NCBI RefSeq assembly: GCF_032854445.1
Contig: NC_088297.1
Location: 21,897,127-21,961,126 of the forward strand
Reading direction: 5' to 3'
Length of the DNA: 64,000 nt
DNA from: Liolophura sinensis
Lineage: Eukaryota; Mollusca; Polyplacophora; Chitonida; Chitonidae
In this document: piece by piece, positions 42,401 to 54,246 of the stretch
How the letters are laid out: each line of letters starts with the position of its first letter
Numbering within the stretch: the first letter of the stretch is position 1
Notes under the pieces: generated by a model
Seen by the model: only the letters and a program-made list of their open reading frames with translations
What the model was told of the DNA's origin: nothing
The model's database searches: none
Position numbers and translations under genes: made by a program

Positions 42401-45400
42401 ACAGATAATAAGACTTATACAAATACTAAAGTACTTAAGTTTAACAAGAAAGGATAGCAGTATCTATACAAATACTAAAGTACTTACGGTGTCAAGTCCA
42501 AACGGACGCATATATTCCACAATATATATATCACACAGGCATAAATGCTCAGAGGCAAATTCACAAGAGGGAAAATCCACAGTATAACTGAGTGGATGAC
42601 AGGGTCCGTGTACTAATAGGCACAGTGTATACAAGAGCACGAATTAAACATACAAGTTCAGACTGAACAAGTGCTCGGTGGAGATAGGATATAACAAAGC
42701 CAGAGGCTATAGAGACACCAAAATTCAGCACAAATGGCCTACTAAAGTAATACACAGCAAAAGCATCCAAGCTCTCAATAATTCTCCTTTCTCCGTTCTC
42801 TGTTCTCTCCGTTTGACCTGCTTTCATAGGTCTTATATAGCCTGGTGGAATTGTCTAGAATAAGAAAATTCCTGAACACTTGATGTAAACAAACAGGCAC
42901 CGAACTGAGCGCATTCTGGAATATTCTAAGGTAGAGGCAGACAGCAGGCGCTGAACTCAGCGTATGTAAACAGTGGCAAGCTAAATTTAGAAACTGACGG
43001 CAGTCGTGCACATAACACCAAGGCTTTCAGAAAAAAGACAAATATTCACATATTTCACCAGTATGTAAACAATCAATATTTTTCTTTACCCCTAGTGACG
43101 GCAGGGGCGACAGTGTGATAGATGGCAAATGTTCAGATGTAACTCGTATTGTTTGCTCTACGACCTCTTGTTAATTTACCCCAGTTATGGTTTTATTCTA
43201 ACTGTTCACGGCAGTGCGTAAACGGTAACTTAAACGGTAACGATAAAGGCAACAACTTAAACCCCCATAGAACCGTGGCAAAATTACTTGAAGAGAAAAA
43301 TGCAGCGGTGTTTAATATGAGTAGATATAATAAATACCCCTGGTCTAGAATTGCATGAAATGCTGTGTTGCGTTAATAATCAAGGAACAGTAAAGTGGAC
43401 ACACTGCAAAGGCACAATGGTTCAGGTCCCGGGATTGCCAAGCTATCTTAGACTTATTTCTCAAAATTTCAAATCAGTTTAAAATTGTTATTTCTTACGT
43501 GACAAGGTCAAAATATTGCTTGACAGCGCAACTTCCGGGTAAGGTACGGTGAAACTAATTTCAGCTAAACTAACAGACAGGAACATACCAAGTTTAGTGA
43601 TAAAAATTTTGACTTACGCACGAAACTTATTTGTACTTATTGGAGACTGTTGACAATTGATGGAGACACACGCTCTCAGACTGGCTGCAAGATTACAAAC
43701 AAGATTACAAGTCTGACATAGGGAGAAAACGATTAACGGTGTCTTAGGACGACAGTAATGCATAAATTCTGAAGGAAGTGGGGAGCGTACTGTGGAGAGT
43801 CTAACGCCATCCATGTAATTCATGTTGTGTTTATATCTTCTTTTAAAATGTTTGAGTACAAATACTCGTTTTATCTAAATCGGTCTCGTGATGCGTATTG
43901 CGTTGCTGTGTTCTCGCGGATTCAAGTAGTTGAACATCGCGTTGTGTTTTTTTTAATGATTGACGCCATCGTCTTGCGTGTTGCTGTGCTCTCGCGGTTT
44001 CGATTCGCTGAACATCGCGTTGTGTTTTTATAGTAGGCGCCACCAACTCGCGAGCTGTTGTGCTCTCGTGGATTTGATTCGCTGAACATCGCCTAGTTAC
44101 ATCACGATTCGCGTACTCGTCCGGGCATCATTCTTTTCATCGCTTCTTTTTAGCATTTTAGATTGTGGGAGAGGACATACGCGATAACTGGCTACTGGTT
44201 TAACCATGACTTATATGCCATCATTTTCCAGGTTATATCGTTTTAAACTGTTCACTAATTCAATCACAGATCTGAACCGAGCTGAACGTTGGTAGTGTGT
44301 GGTTTGCTGAGGTAAGACATTAGTCTGCATATTTACTTTCACTCCTTATGTCACCATCTTAATTATAGGCGGCTGACGACGCTCATGAGGCTGTTTGCCC
44401 AATATTATGTTTGTTGATCACTGCTTGTGTTCTAACAATATCATGTGCCTATCTATACGTCACATGCTATATAAAACTCATCAATCACTTGCCACTGGCC
44501 GGTGGTTTAATCCGGGCACTCGGGTTTTCTCTATCCGCGCCGACGTGTATCCGCAAAAGTCTTCAGCATAGTGTTAAGAAGCAATAAAATAAATAACCAA
44601 TTTTAACACATATCAAGCGTAGCACACAGTTATTCAAAAGTGTATTTTTAAATTTTGTCAGGCTTTCACCTTGTTACTGCCTCTGTCTTGTAACTACACG
44701 AATCTGATGCGGCTTTAGTCCAGACTAAATACCGAGATGAACTGCTGATACACGTTTGCACAGCTGAGCCCTGAGCAACCCCTTACTTCCTGTTAATTAC
44801 AAAACTCATATTAATGTGTGTGTAATTTTTTTATCCTTAGTTTTGCCCACACGTTATTACAGCATGTAACTGTGAAAAACAATTGGACAGGAAACGATGG
44901 AACCATACGTCACCATGCTGTCAACTTCCGGTGACTTACAGGCAACACTCCATTTCAGCACGTACTTGTTGAAAATACACTGTATATGCATCGTCATGGA
45001 GTGTACTGCAGCTGTCAACCTTGTACGAGTAAGAGTGAAAATTGAAATTTTTCTGCTATGATGTTGTTATAAAAACAGTCATTTCCAATAACAGATATCT
45101 TTGATGGCAAACCGATAATCCTCTTCAGAGATATACATGTAATAAAATAGCGTAAAGACATCATGATATTTGTCTCTCCGAGTTTCAGATGTCACGTTAA
45201 CAGAGTTCAAATTCTACTGATTTGTTTATGCAAGGCTTATCTCTCGTGTATGTGTTTAACTCAGAATCCCAAATTATGCCTTTATGGAAAAGTAGCAGCC
45301 AGTTTTCTTTTCAGGTTCAATCGGACCCCAACTGGAGATATGTCAATAACCCGTAACGTTTGATGCATGTAGCATGGTGTTCTTGTTCTATAATTGACGT

Positions 45401-48084
45401 ATCATCTGAGATCACTAACATGAAAACAACAACAAGAATATTTTAAAAAATACAAAAACTGTGAATATTTTTCTAATGTAATTAACTTATCAAAATTAAC
45501 ATTTTTGATCCAATTTCTGTGACTACTATAGACTTTTTGTAATTGTTAAAATTTGTGTTACAATTTTACAAAATGCTAAACGTTTACCTTTATATTTACT
45601 AAATACAACTATCCATATTTGCAATACCGGTGATTAACAAAGTTAGATTGCGGTCGCAAAGTGACCCCAGTTGGTAGGGTTTGTATGTTAATTATTTTGG
45701 CAGGATGTTGGTTAAACTTTGTATGTATGTGTGCTTGAGTTTTCGTCATGCCGAAGACACCAGTCCTGTTTACCTGCTCTAACCCCTCAGTTCTGAGCGC
45801 CAAGCGAGACAACTACCATTTTTAAAGCTGAATTTAGTAGAATTCCCTCAAAGTCAAAGATGAACATCAAAACATCGAAGAATTCTTCGCGTTGAAATTT
45901 CAAAAATCATTGACATTTTATTCATGTAAAGAGATGAATAATTCTTGTCAATGAGAATTTTGCCTCTGAGTACGTGTTATTAACTTTCAGACAGCACAGC
46001 ACGAAGACGAGGGAAGCAATGCGCATGTCAGCCCACGACCATCTATTAAGCGGAAGCAGATGATCGACAAATCACAGAACTTCTATTTTATTTCTTTGGA
46101 CTAGCATAAACTAACTATAAAATATAATAGTTGTAGACCATAGAGCGTTTGAACAGCAATAATCAAAGGAATAAACATGCATAAAGTGACGTGAGAATTT
46201 ACACTCAGTTCAGAGATAAAGTCAAAATATGTCAGGACTGGAACAGATTTTAGCAACAATTGTTTTGTGTTATTAGTTGTCCAACGTTGAAACGTACTAA
46301 CTTTTCTCGAATGGTTGGTTCTATGTCGTTTAAAACTAGACTAAATGTTTGAACAATGGCTGAAATTTGTATACAGAAGGCTTACACCGCATAAATGTAT
46401 TTTCAGAAACCACATAACTCTCTTGAGTGCTTGAGTGCGAATTGTTATAATCATTTAGAATTATGTAACTTGCATTCACTTTATTTCAGTTCGAATTTTA
46501 AATTGTTATACGCGAAACACAGGCTTCATAAAGTGGAATATTGGACTATCACGAGAGCATCCGATTGACGATATGTTTTCCGACCCATTGTCCCTTAATG
46601 TTACGCCAAACTGCAGCAAATGTGATCTTTCAAGCTTGAGACATAGTGCAAGTTCTTCTTGGGTATTCGATTGCATTTTGGCGATTATTTCCTCTTACCA
46701 AGGTGTCGCCAATGCGGACGTTGTGAGTTCAAGTCCAACTCATGCTTGTTTCTTCTACCTAGGTCTACTCCTGGCTCTGCCCGGTTCCCTCCCACCATAT
46801 TGCTGCCGCCGTCGTATAAATGAAATATTCATGCGTACGGCCTTAAAAAATCAATTAAAGATATAAGTAAACTTAGGAAAGCGTTCCGCACTTGAACTCC
46901 CCATGGAAACATCAGACGTAATTTCTGTGGAAGCACAGGAACTGGATTCGAACTCATAATCCTTGTGACCAAGAATTAATAGTGTCGTATGTAGCGTTTT
47001 GAACCACCTGGCTATTGATGACACTTCACACCCTTTCATCTTACTGGCTGGGGGGTCCTAATGAAACCCATTGGGCCAGTTTCACATGTCACGCTAATAT
47101 CAGTGACCCATACAGCAGAGCTCAACCTCTAGGAATTCTTTCATGACTTTTGTTCATGTGATCAGTGGATTTTCCCAACGTGATGACTGTTATCATGATC
47201 TATTGGTGGAATAAGATGTAAAATACATGTACTACAATGATCACCTTCAAGTAAGACAAGATCTCTCGCCTTTCATGTTGGAACGGCTTATAGCACAAAA
47301 CTTATTCTGTTTTCCAGCAACCTGTGGATGGTCGTTGGTTCCCCCCGGGCTCTGCCCGGTTTCTTCGGGTTACAGATAATTTACTTTCCTTCAGTTTTAG
47401 TGTATGATTTTTTAGCGATGGTCAGGGAATGAATTGGTGTAGGTATCAACAAACATTTTTTCGTGAAAGTGCTCCCTTGACAAAGCGTATCTCGATGGTC
47501 CAGTAGTAGTAATTACTTTTAAAAGTAGGGGGTGTTTCCAGCCTAAACAAATCACACACCAGTCTCTGTTGCTATATGCTGGAGTGATTGTGAATAACCC
47601 TTTTACGACCACAATTACAGAAAAAAAAAATAAATAACTACGCCGTATGGACTGATTTGTTTTAAGTAAGCAGTTTTTCAAATTTACGACACTTAATCCG
47701 GGGCATTCGAGGCCGAGGGGTTAGCATGACAGTGCAGCACAATAACTCAGGAGTTTCACACCAATGCGATCGCTGTGAGTTCAAGTCCAGCTCTTGATGG
47801 ATCCTTTCCCGGTCGTGCATGGGAAGGTCAGTCAGCAACCCAATTCCAGCCAGGCTTCCTCTCACAATATCGCTGGCCACCATCGTATAGGTGAATTATT
47901 CTTGGGTAAGGCGTAAAACATCAATCAAATAAATGAATGAGAGTGAAAATAACACAAGGTTTGAACATATTTTACTTTATTTGCAGTAACACACAGAAGA
48001 TGCACACAGTTCTTGCTGACAAACATAAATCCATGGCTCAGCTTCGTTGCTACAATTATAATTGCTATATGCTTCTGGAAATAA
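39494..48084 (+). CDS. MEGF-like multiple-EGF membrane protein, three exons
   Basis: Exons 39494-39596, 41136-41720 and 47987-48084 join in phase 1 throughout, giving about 261 residues. Exon 1 encodes a charged start and a hydrophobic signal/anchor segment (residues about 13-31). Exon 2 holds four EGF-like repeats of MEGF/Draper/SREC type, each CP-G-yG--C---C-CPnrq---C----G-CtGqC--Gy-G-dC; repeats 3 and 4 are nearly identical. Exon 3 encodes a short linker and a transmembrane helix ending CFWK and TAA; AATAAA (48080-48085) overlaps the stop. The family includes receptors for dying cells and scavenger receptors; here the cytoplasmic tail is almost absent, so it may be a decoy or adhesion form, unless intermediate exons were missed in the 6-kb intron, which carries SINEs and a solo LTR. 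Confidence 0.78.
39880..39945. repeat. A-rich low-complexity tract
   Basis: Runs of A broken by single C bases (caacaacaac and then long A runs), in intron 1 of the MEGF-like gene. Confidence 0.9.
40300..40370 (-). mobile_element. SINE 3' fragment
   Basis: tttgattgatgttttacgcc and aatatttcacttatacgaca match the tail region; the copy stops after ggcca. Confidence 0.85.
40527..40930. repeat. 59-bp tandem repeat, about 7 units
   Basis: Units contain caagaccgtatctgccttct, cgcaggca and gtttttccaat. The left units are more diverged. It lies in intron 1 of the MEGF-like gene; frames on both strands are by-products. Confidence 0.88.
41938..42120 (+). mobile_element. SINE, 3' end replaced
   Basis: The head gggcctccgcggccgaggta has a decayed A box; the B box is gttcaagtcc. 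The body stops at cggtttcctcccatta, without tail. Confidence 0.88.
42274..43017 (-). mobile_element. Solo LTR, 744 bp, with 5-bp target duplication
   Basis: The segment starts tgttacgaccc and ends cataaca on the plus strand, so it has the TG...CA ends of an LTR with short TGTTA/TAACA inverted repeats. ccaag flanks it at 42269-42273 and 43018-43022, a perfect 5-bp duplication. On the minus strand a TATA box (ctatataag, about 42832-42840) supports this orientation. No internal retrovirus-like genes remain, so the copy is the product of LTR-LTR recombination. Two short direct repeats (atacaaatactaaagtactt) lie inside. Ty3/Gypsy or BEL cannot be decided. Confidence 0.9.
43085..43430. repeat. Old dispersed repeat, copy 3
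   Basis: cctcttgttaatttacccca, ttttattctaactgttca, cccctggtctagaattgcat and acactgcaaaggcac occur in the same order as in 6370-7165 and 8600-8850. Confidence 0.6.
43895..44093. repeat. Tandem repeat, about 83-bp period, 2.4 copies
   Basis: gttgctgtg-tctcgcgg, gaacatcgcgttgtgttttt and a variable spacer recur three times, the last incomplete. Confidence 0.85.
44100..46690. other. Unique intronic sequence
   Basis: Lies in intron 2 of the MEGF-like gene. Short stretches with acceptor and donor (for example about 44270-44314) are not clearly coding. No repeat or second gene is recognised. Confidence 0.4.
46695..46858 (+). mobile_element. SINE, partial
   Basis: ttgtgagttcaagtccaact (B box) through ggctctgcccggttccctcc to tgaaatattcatgcgtacgg; the 5' half of the head is missing. 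Confidence 0.8.
47310..47370 (+). mobile_element. SINE body fragment
   Basis: ccagcaacctgtggatggtc and cgggctctgcccggtttctt only. Confidence 0.65.
47696..47940 (+). mobile_element. SINE, full length, diverged
   Basis: From ccggggcattcgaggccgag, with B box gttcaagtcc, to catcaatcaaataaatgaat. It ends about 45 bases before the acceptor of the last MEGF-like exon. Confidence 0.85.
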
Positions 48085-48085
48085 A

Positions 48086-49165
48086 GCACTCCAAATGTTT
48101 CCTGTCGTTTATTTTCATATGATAAAACTAATCCCAGCTAATACACTGCCTATCGGCTTAATCCACTCCTTGTCATTTGTGGAGCGACGTTGAATGATCA
48201 GCGATTGCTTTGCACAACTCAAACTCAGTTTACTGAAATTTTTTGGCTTTGTTTTTACCTGAAATACCTGAAACATATTGAACCTATAAACCAGCAGTTG
48301 GTCAGAACAAATTTATTTCACGCACATTTTACTTTGCTTTGAAGAATGCTTAACGACTGGGGAGCAACGTCTAAAAATAATTTTGCCTTTTTTGTTTGCC
48401 CCGAGCAATGCTTTCATTACAAATGATATTTTGGAAGCCAAGGTTGTAATTTACCGCCAGTTACTTTCAAAGCCTTCAGATTTACATTCAGTCCGATTGT
48501 ATGGAACAGTTCAGCTTATATACACCAGCTTGTTAAGGAATAAACAACGGTACACACTAACCAAATCAACTGTTGTCTTCTATTTTGTGCTGAATCGTTA
48601 CTGAGGAAAGCCCTGAATCTGATTGAAGCAAGCCTGTATGTAACATCTGGCTTCACTCTGCTATGGGATAACGGTTAAGTTTACATGCAAGTGTGTGTAT
48701 ACGACAGCTGAAGCGAAAGAGAAGCAAACAATAGAGTACAGCTTGGAATCGGCGTGTAGTGGTAATCCTGCTGGTGTTACAGATTCACGAATTCACCGGT
48801 AATACAATAATACAGAGGGCGAATCCACCCCCCGATTCCAAGAATTATACCCGCTGATAGGTCCTCACGCATGACACACCATTGGCTTTTAAAGTCTGGA
48901 ACACAGATCAGAAACATTGAGTTGTATTTACATTTGTCTTTATTACAAAATCAGTAATATCCAATAAAAAAATGAAAAGTCTAAATTTAACCTGATTATA
49001 AGTATGGTGATGAAAATGAAAAAAGTAAGTTTTACAGAAATCCTGCTTGCAAGATCAGGTAACCAAAGAGAAGGTGCCAACGGATCTATTCAACTCTCAA
49101 CCGGAGGAGGGGGGGGGGAATAAAATGGTTTTTCCAGCTCTTTATATCAGCGCGTCCTCAATGCC
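48086..49165. other. Non-coding stretch
   Basis: Downstream of the MEGF-like gene. Open frames here are short and show no family features. Confidence 0.4.
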
Positions 49166-49345
49166 ATTTTTATATTCCTTTATTTCTTTTATTGACGTTT
49201 TACGCCAAACTAAAAAATGTTTCACATACGACGGCGGCCAGCGTTATTGTTGAACGCAGCCGAACAGAGACCGGAGGAAACCCACGGCCATCCGCAAGTT
49301 GCTGCAGGCCTTCACACGTATGACTGGAAAGGAATCCAGAATAAG
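49165..49345 (-). mobile_element. SINE, partial
   Basis: tttcttttattgacgtttta, catacgacggcggccagcgt and ccatccgcaagttgctgcag match; the head is missing. Confidence 0.8.
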
Positions 49346-49672
49346 CTTTATGGTACTTCAGGGAAGGGACATTATCCCGTAGCCCCGTAAATACGATTCC
49401 CCACACACCAACTCTTAGCACAAGGCACGGGTCCATTCTGAACCCTACTTCGCTAACAACAGCGTATTATGTGCCATTTAAAAGCATTGTTATCACCCCC
49501 AAATCTCGAGGCCGCGATTCAAAACCCGACCTAGACTTTGTCGCTCGCCTTTTTACGTCTTAAGGCCACATATAAACTCGACGTCGATCTTTACGTGCTT
49601 CGAGTTTTGGGGATGATACACGTACTTTTTCGAGGCACAAAAAGAACACCGTCAAATCAAGTGAATACTGAC

Positions 49673-49771
49673 GTAGACGAGATTCCCTCCGGCAATCTCC
49701 CTGACGTTGTTGGATGTGTACTTTCCAGTCTGCTGTTCTGTGAGCTTATCACCTTCCTGATTGATTACAAT
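49673..49771 (-). CDS. FABP-like exon 3 (copy 1)
   Basis: Acceptor ttttctactcttcag and donor tac|gtcagt bound 99 bases, 33 codons, phase 0 at both ends. The peptide includes GDKLTEQQTGKY and NNVREIAGGNLVY, the pattern of the third exon of intracellular fatty-acid-binding proteins (K-L-x-x-x-Q-x-G ... RE---G--L), and is close to the usual 34 codons. It joins in phase to the exon at 54930-55120. The last exon was not found. Confidence 0.72.
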
Positions 49772-49885
49772 CTGAAGAGTAGAAAAGGTAAGGCATATGA
49801 AAGAGGTATGTCTATACTATCTATCCACCGACGTCATATATAATGTTTGCAACTGTCGATTTCACACGTTTTTGTGTTTGTTTCT

Positions 49886-49907
49886 CCCCCCCCCCCCCCC
49901 CCCTCAG
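49886..49907. repeat. Poly-C run
   Basis: About 20 consecutive C; shorter and broken in the second copy (about 58040), typical of an unstable or poorly sequenced homopolymer. Confidence 0.9.
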
Positions 49908-49959
49908 GCGACGATAGGCATATAAATGTCAGATCGCACGTTTATGCATAGTCCTTACA

Positions 49960-50336
49960 GCGCATGCGTCGCTCTCTACCTTTCACTTTACATCACTGCC
50001 ACCAATAGACGAACTTGGAGCCTGTAAGACGCAAGTTGGCGTGTTTAGTCTAAGCCCCATCACCTGTGTCCTATCGCGGAACTGCATAATCAGCTGTCAT
50101 CAAGAAAATTGTTTCAGGTTTGGATAGAATCATGTTGTACATACTCTAGATAAGGAGAATGCATGTGTATAAAGCATTATTAGAAACAAAGGTTGAGACG
50201 GATAGTTTGTGTTTTCTGACATCACTTCCTACCTCATCACCGTGACACCAGTGGCCTCGGTATTGTTCAAGGTTTCTGTACAAATTTACTGGTGGTGGCA
50301 GTGATGTAAAGTGAAAGTAGAAAGCGACGCATGCGC
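49960..50336. mobile_element. MITE with GCGCATGCGTCGCT termini, 377 bp (copy 1)
   Basis: The left arm gcgcatgcgtcgctctctac ... ttacatcactgcc is matched by the reversed right arm ggcagtgatgtaaagtga ... gcgacgcatgcgc, arms about 40 bp. A relic lies at 37390-37518 and the duplicate at 58105-58489. Confidence 0.8.
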
Positions 50337-50339
50337 CGT

Positions 50340-51150
50340 CAGTAGTATGACGTTTAAGTTGGAACCATCAGTTGTTAACTGGACATTCCAGAGTTGCTTA
50401 CAAGAGAGTAAAGCTTTAATTAGTGTCCAAACCTTAAAATCCCAGGATCTCCCGTAAAACGAGTATACATTATGGTTTTAAGCAATGTGGTACCTTTCAG
50501 TGAAAATGTGGTGTTTGACCAGATTCACTAATAACTAGACCACTTCCAAAACACTCCGAGCTAAACAAACACAGATTACGGAAATAAGAACATTAAAAAA
50601 CTTATAGAATTACGTTGAATTCACGCAAGCGTGGTCGCATGCGTATGTCTTTAATACCAGACATAGGCTCAACAAAGAAAAAAACCCCATAAATTTATAT
50701 TGTTATCTGGAACCTCCTGTTAAGTCAGATACGGCAAACTTTCTTAAATAGCTAACTTTCAGTATTAAAAATTTGTATGTGTGCATCGGAATAATGATAA
50801 ATATCTTGCAAGCGTGCATGAGCCACGCTGTTGTGTTAACGTATTGCACATGGACTGATTAACTGAGTGATTTAAGTGCCTTATATTCAGCTAACGAACT
50901 GTAGAGTTTTTTTTATTATTTTAGGTTGATCGCAACACAGCGATGTAGCTACCTTACATACATCCTAATGCAGATAACATTAGGTGTGTCTACACCCGCT
51001 AAATACACAAGCATGTACTTATGTTTGCTATATTACGTGTATACACAAGCGATGAATCAAAGGCAAAAACAGGAAGTCCTGCAGTATATGCCGCGAACAA
51101 TCAGTGATTGACAGGTATAACGGTATATATGCCTGAATGGTATACATGTA
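50340..51150. other. Non-coding, intron of the FABP-like gene
   Basis: No feature beyond short AT-rich sequence; also present in copy 2. Confidence 0.4.
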
Positions 51151-51151
51151 C

Positions 51152-51300
51152 ATTGATTGATTGATTGATTGATTTGATTGGTGTTTTACGCTGTACTCAA
51201 GAATATTTCACTTACACGACGACGGCCAGCATTATGGTAGGTGGAAACCGGGCAGAGCCCGGGAAAAAGATCTCTGGAACATCTTCCACGTACGGCCAAA
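51152..51300 (-). mobile_element. SINE, partial
   Basis: A (ttga)n run leads into tttgattggtgttttacgct and the body to ccacgtacggccaaag. The duplicate is at about 59309-59458. Confidence 0.85.
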
Positions 51301-51699
51301 GAAATCGAAATTGTGGACATTTTATACTGTACAAATTACTACCGTTTTATATCAACGTGGGCCAAACATCTCAGATTAAATCGGTTAGTCGTGCAAGTAA
51401 TTATGGTGTATTGGAAAAACACATCTAGCGCAACGATGAAAAGTGTTTTAAAATTTATCAATTAAAGTTGATATCAAATCGCCCCCCCCCCCCTCCAACA
51501 ACAACACCACCTCCCTTTCAAACCGGGTCAGGTCACCACGGGGCAAGCCACAGAGGGGGGAAATTTCCACGATTAAAATATGACTAAACCCTTTCAATCC
51601 AACATTTCCCTATTCAATCTGACAGCTATTCAATATCTAACAAAGATATATCGTCCCATAAGTGCAGTTAGATAATCACTTCTGTCAGATAACACGATC

Positions 51700-51960
51700 G
51701 TGTTTGCATTGCCAGTCGTCTGGGAACTGTCCGCCTGGAGGCGAAGTCCATCCATAAATAAACCATTCAGTGCGATGAAGTGTTTGCACCGGGCTGTCCA
51801 TACAAAGTCCTATAGTATAAGTCTAAAGTCCACAGCTCGTTCAGGCATGAAATCATGTCTGGATTCACTCAGACTATCTCTTGGATTCTCGCTGGCTCAG
51901 CGGTTTAACACGTCCCTAAATGAAGATTGCTGCCCGTTTAACCAAATAGTGTTATTTTGA
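51700..51960 (+). other. Open frame kept in both copies, unassigned
   Basis: An 86-codon frame (88 in the duplicate at 59855-60121) with Ser/Leu/Arg-rich composition. Conservation only reflects the recent duplication; no domain, signal peptide or splice support was seen. Confidence 0.2.
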
Positions 51961-52429
51961 AGGGATTGTTGATTTGGACATTGTTCTGTGTCAGTACTTT
52001 TATGACCCATGCGGTGTTTGAGCACTTGGAATTTTTTTATTTATTTCTTTTTATCTGTCTCTTTGTTGGAAATGAACGTACACCTAACTAACACTACTAC
52101 TTTGGCAATTCTGCACAACGATTACAGATTTGAAATGTTGTTTTGTTTTCTGACCATCTGAATGAGGGCATTGCTGCTACGTGTAAGAAGCGACCTTCCG
52201 CCCAGAACATTAATGGCATGCATGCTGGCACAGGTTTTCTCACACTAATGTCTAACAATATAGCCATCAAAACGAACAACTCTATCCGACCCCTTATACA
52301 GAAATCTATTTAAATTAAATATGGCGGTCAAGAATAATATGTCTTAATTTTTTTGGTGTTTCACGTCGTAGTTTATAGTTTGCACTAAATAACTGTTTTG
52401 GATGACAAAACGGTTTTGGATTTACTTGA

Positions 52430-52662
52430 TTTTTTTTATTTGGCTTTTTTTTTGTTTTGCGCTGTACTCCAGAATATTTCCCTTATACAACGGCGGCCAG
52501 CTTTATTGTGGGAGGAAAACCGGGCATATCCGCAGGTTAATGGCAGACTTTACCACGTACAGCCAGAGAGGAAGCCAGCTCACAGCGACCGCATTGGTTG
52601 GAGACTCCTGAGGGATTGCGCTGGGCTGCCACGTTAACTCCTTCGGCCACAGAGGCCCTAAT
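52430..52662 (-). mobile_element. SINE, shortened
   Basis: From the ttttgttttgcgctgtactc tail region to the head end ggccacagaggccc, with parts of the body missing. The duplicate (about 60580-60793) lacks a further 25 bp or so. Confidence 0.85.
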
Positions 52663-52689
52663 GGATTAGGAATGTGGGTGGAATCAATT

Positions 52690-53470
52690 TACACCTATTT
52701 AACTGACTGAGTTTTTTCCTCGGAATATTTCCACTTATATGACTGCGGTCAGGTTTGTATGTGGGAGACATCGAGCATACATAGTTTGGGAGACACACCG
52801 CACCTTTTAAAGTAGCTAACAAGCCCCCTGCCCTAAAGCCGCGGTAGGCCGTCGGGCATTGGGTTCGAAGTCCCGATGTCAGTGGCCACGCTGTAGTCTA
52901 TAAGGAGTTCTCGTTCTATGACATGGATAGCGATGTCACAGAAAAGAATGCTAAGGCGACGGCCAAAACAAATATGACCGATGATTTAAGCAGAGGTCAA
53001 AGAGATCATTATGTGAGTCACCGAAAAGACGGAATGCCTTATTGGTCCAGAGTTTGACAGCGTGCCCTTTTGCTGCCAATCGAAACTAGTGTACTTACTA
53101 CGCCTTCTTTGAGAAAGACACCTCAGTAGAAAAAAATACCCTCGCTGTGTTACCAGAATTGTGTAAATTCGAAAATGTGTTCGACCCTCTAAAACTGATA
53201 GTGTATTGAGTAGTATACAATGCTATGGCAAAGTGCATATCCACACAATCTGGGTATCAGCAGTCCACAAATTGTGTGATTTGTTAATGCTAAGAGTAGG
53301 GTCTGCGCAAATTATGTACCACTGATACACGTATTTTTGTGGATCTGCAAATTTGTACACAACCATTTCTGTATGGCACAAATGCATCTTTTCAAGCATA
53401 CAATCTCGATGTGTAAGTTCAAATTGTTAGCATTATGTCTATCCTCATTATTCTATACTTAAGTCTATAC
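52690..53470. other. Non-coding stretch with a SINE-like scrap
   Basis: ggaatatttccacttatatg (about 52722-52741) resembles the SINE tail. A tRNA B-box-like gggttcgaagtccc lies at 52860-52873 but no tRNA fold is evident. Confidence 0.35.
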
Positions 53471-53476
53471 TAAAAG

Positions 53477-53667
53477 AATTAATCTGTTAAATTTAACAGA
53501 ACGTCTGTTGTCTGAGTGATGCTTTAATGTGTTTTGTTATTGCAGCAGATTATTCTGTTAAACATAACACACATGTTCTGTTAATTCAACATAACCATTC
53601 AACTAGACTAACAGAATATTGTGCTATAATAACAAAATACATTCTAACATCCCTCAGATAACAGAGA
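53477..53667. mobile_element. MITE lacking its right end (copy 1)
   Basis: The left terminus aattaatctgttaaatttaa and the interior match 61610-61823, but the right terminal inverted repeat is deleted here, together with flanking sequence. Confidence 0.75.
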
Positions 53668-54004
53668 CTACAAAATATGCTAATGTAGCTGAGCAGATTT
53701 CACGTACAGCGTGAACATAAAGGTCCCATTTAAAAGCTTTGAACGCGATCTTCAGAATTGCGAAAATGCAAAAAAAAAATTGTAAACCTCCTACATTGGG
53801 TCAATACGGCTTAGTTGTATACGTTTAAAAGGTGATGCACAAGCGTACACTGCAACTTAACACCGCCTTTTATACAAAATATACAAAGAATTCGAGTATT
53901 ACACCCCTCACCGAAATGGAGACGGAAAGCATTGCCTACACATAAAATTCATCACATCAGATAACACATTGCCTGGCCTGCATGTATTTCACTACGCATT
54001 TGTT

Positions 54005-54246
54005 GATCCATGTAAACTCGTGTCAGCACATGATCCATGCACACTCGCGTCAGCACATGATTCATGTAAACTTGCGTCAGCACATGATTCATGTAAACTC
54101 GCGTCAGCGCATGATCCATGTAAACTCGCGTCTGCACATGATTCATGTAAACTCGCGTCAGCACATGATCCATGTAAACTCGAGTCAGCTCATGATCCAT
54201 GTAAACTCGAGTCAGCACATGATTCATGTAAACTCGCGTCAGCACA
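54005..54246. repeat. 27-bp minisatellite, about 9 units (copy 1)
   Basis: Unit catgtaaactcgcgtcagca-catgatc. Divisible by three, so frames on both strands stay open. The duplicate is at 62238-62478, with different unit variants. Confidence 0.92.

Noticed and set aside
52860-52873. tRNA-like B box gggttcgaagtccc
   Set aside because: No matching A box or clover-leaf in the preceding 60 bases, and one base too many in the motif.
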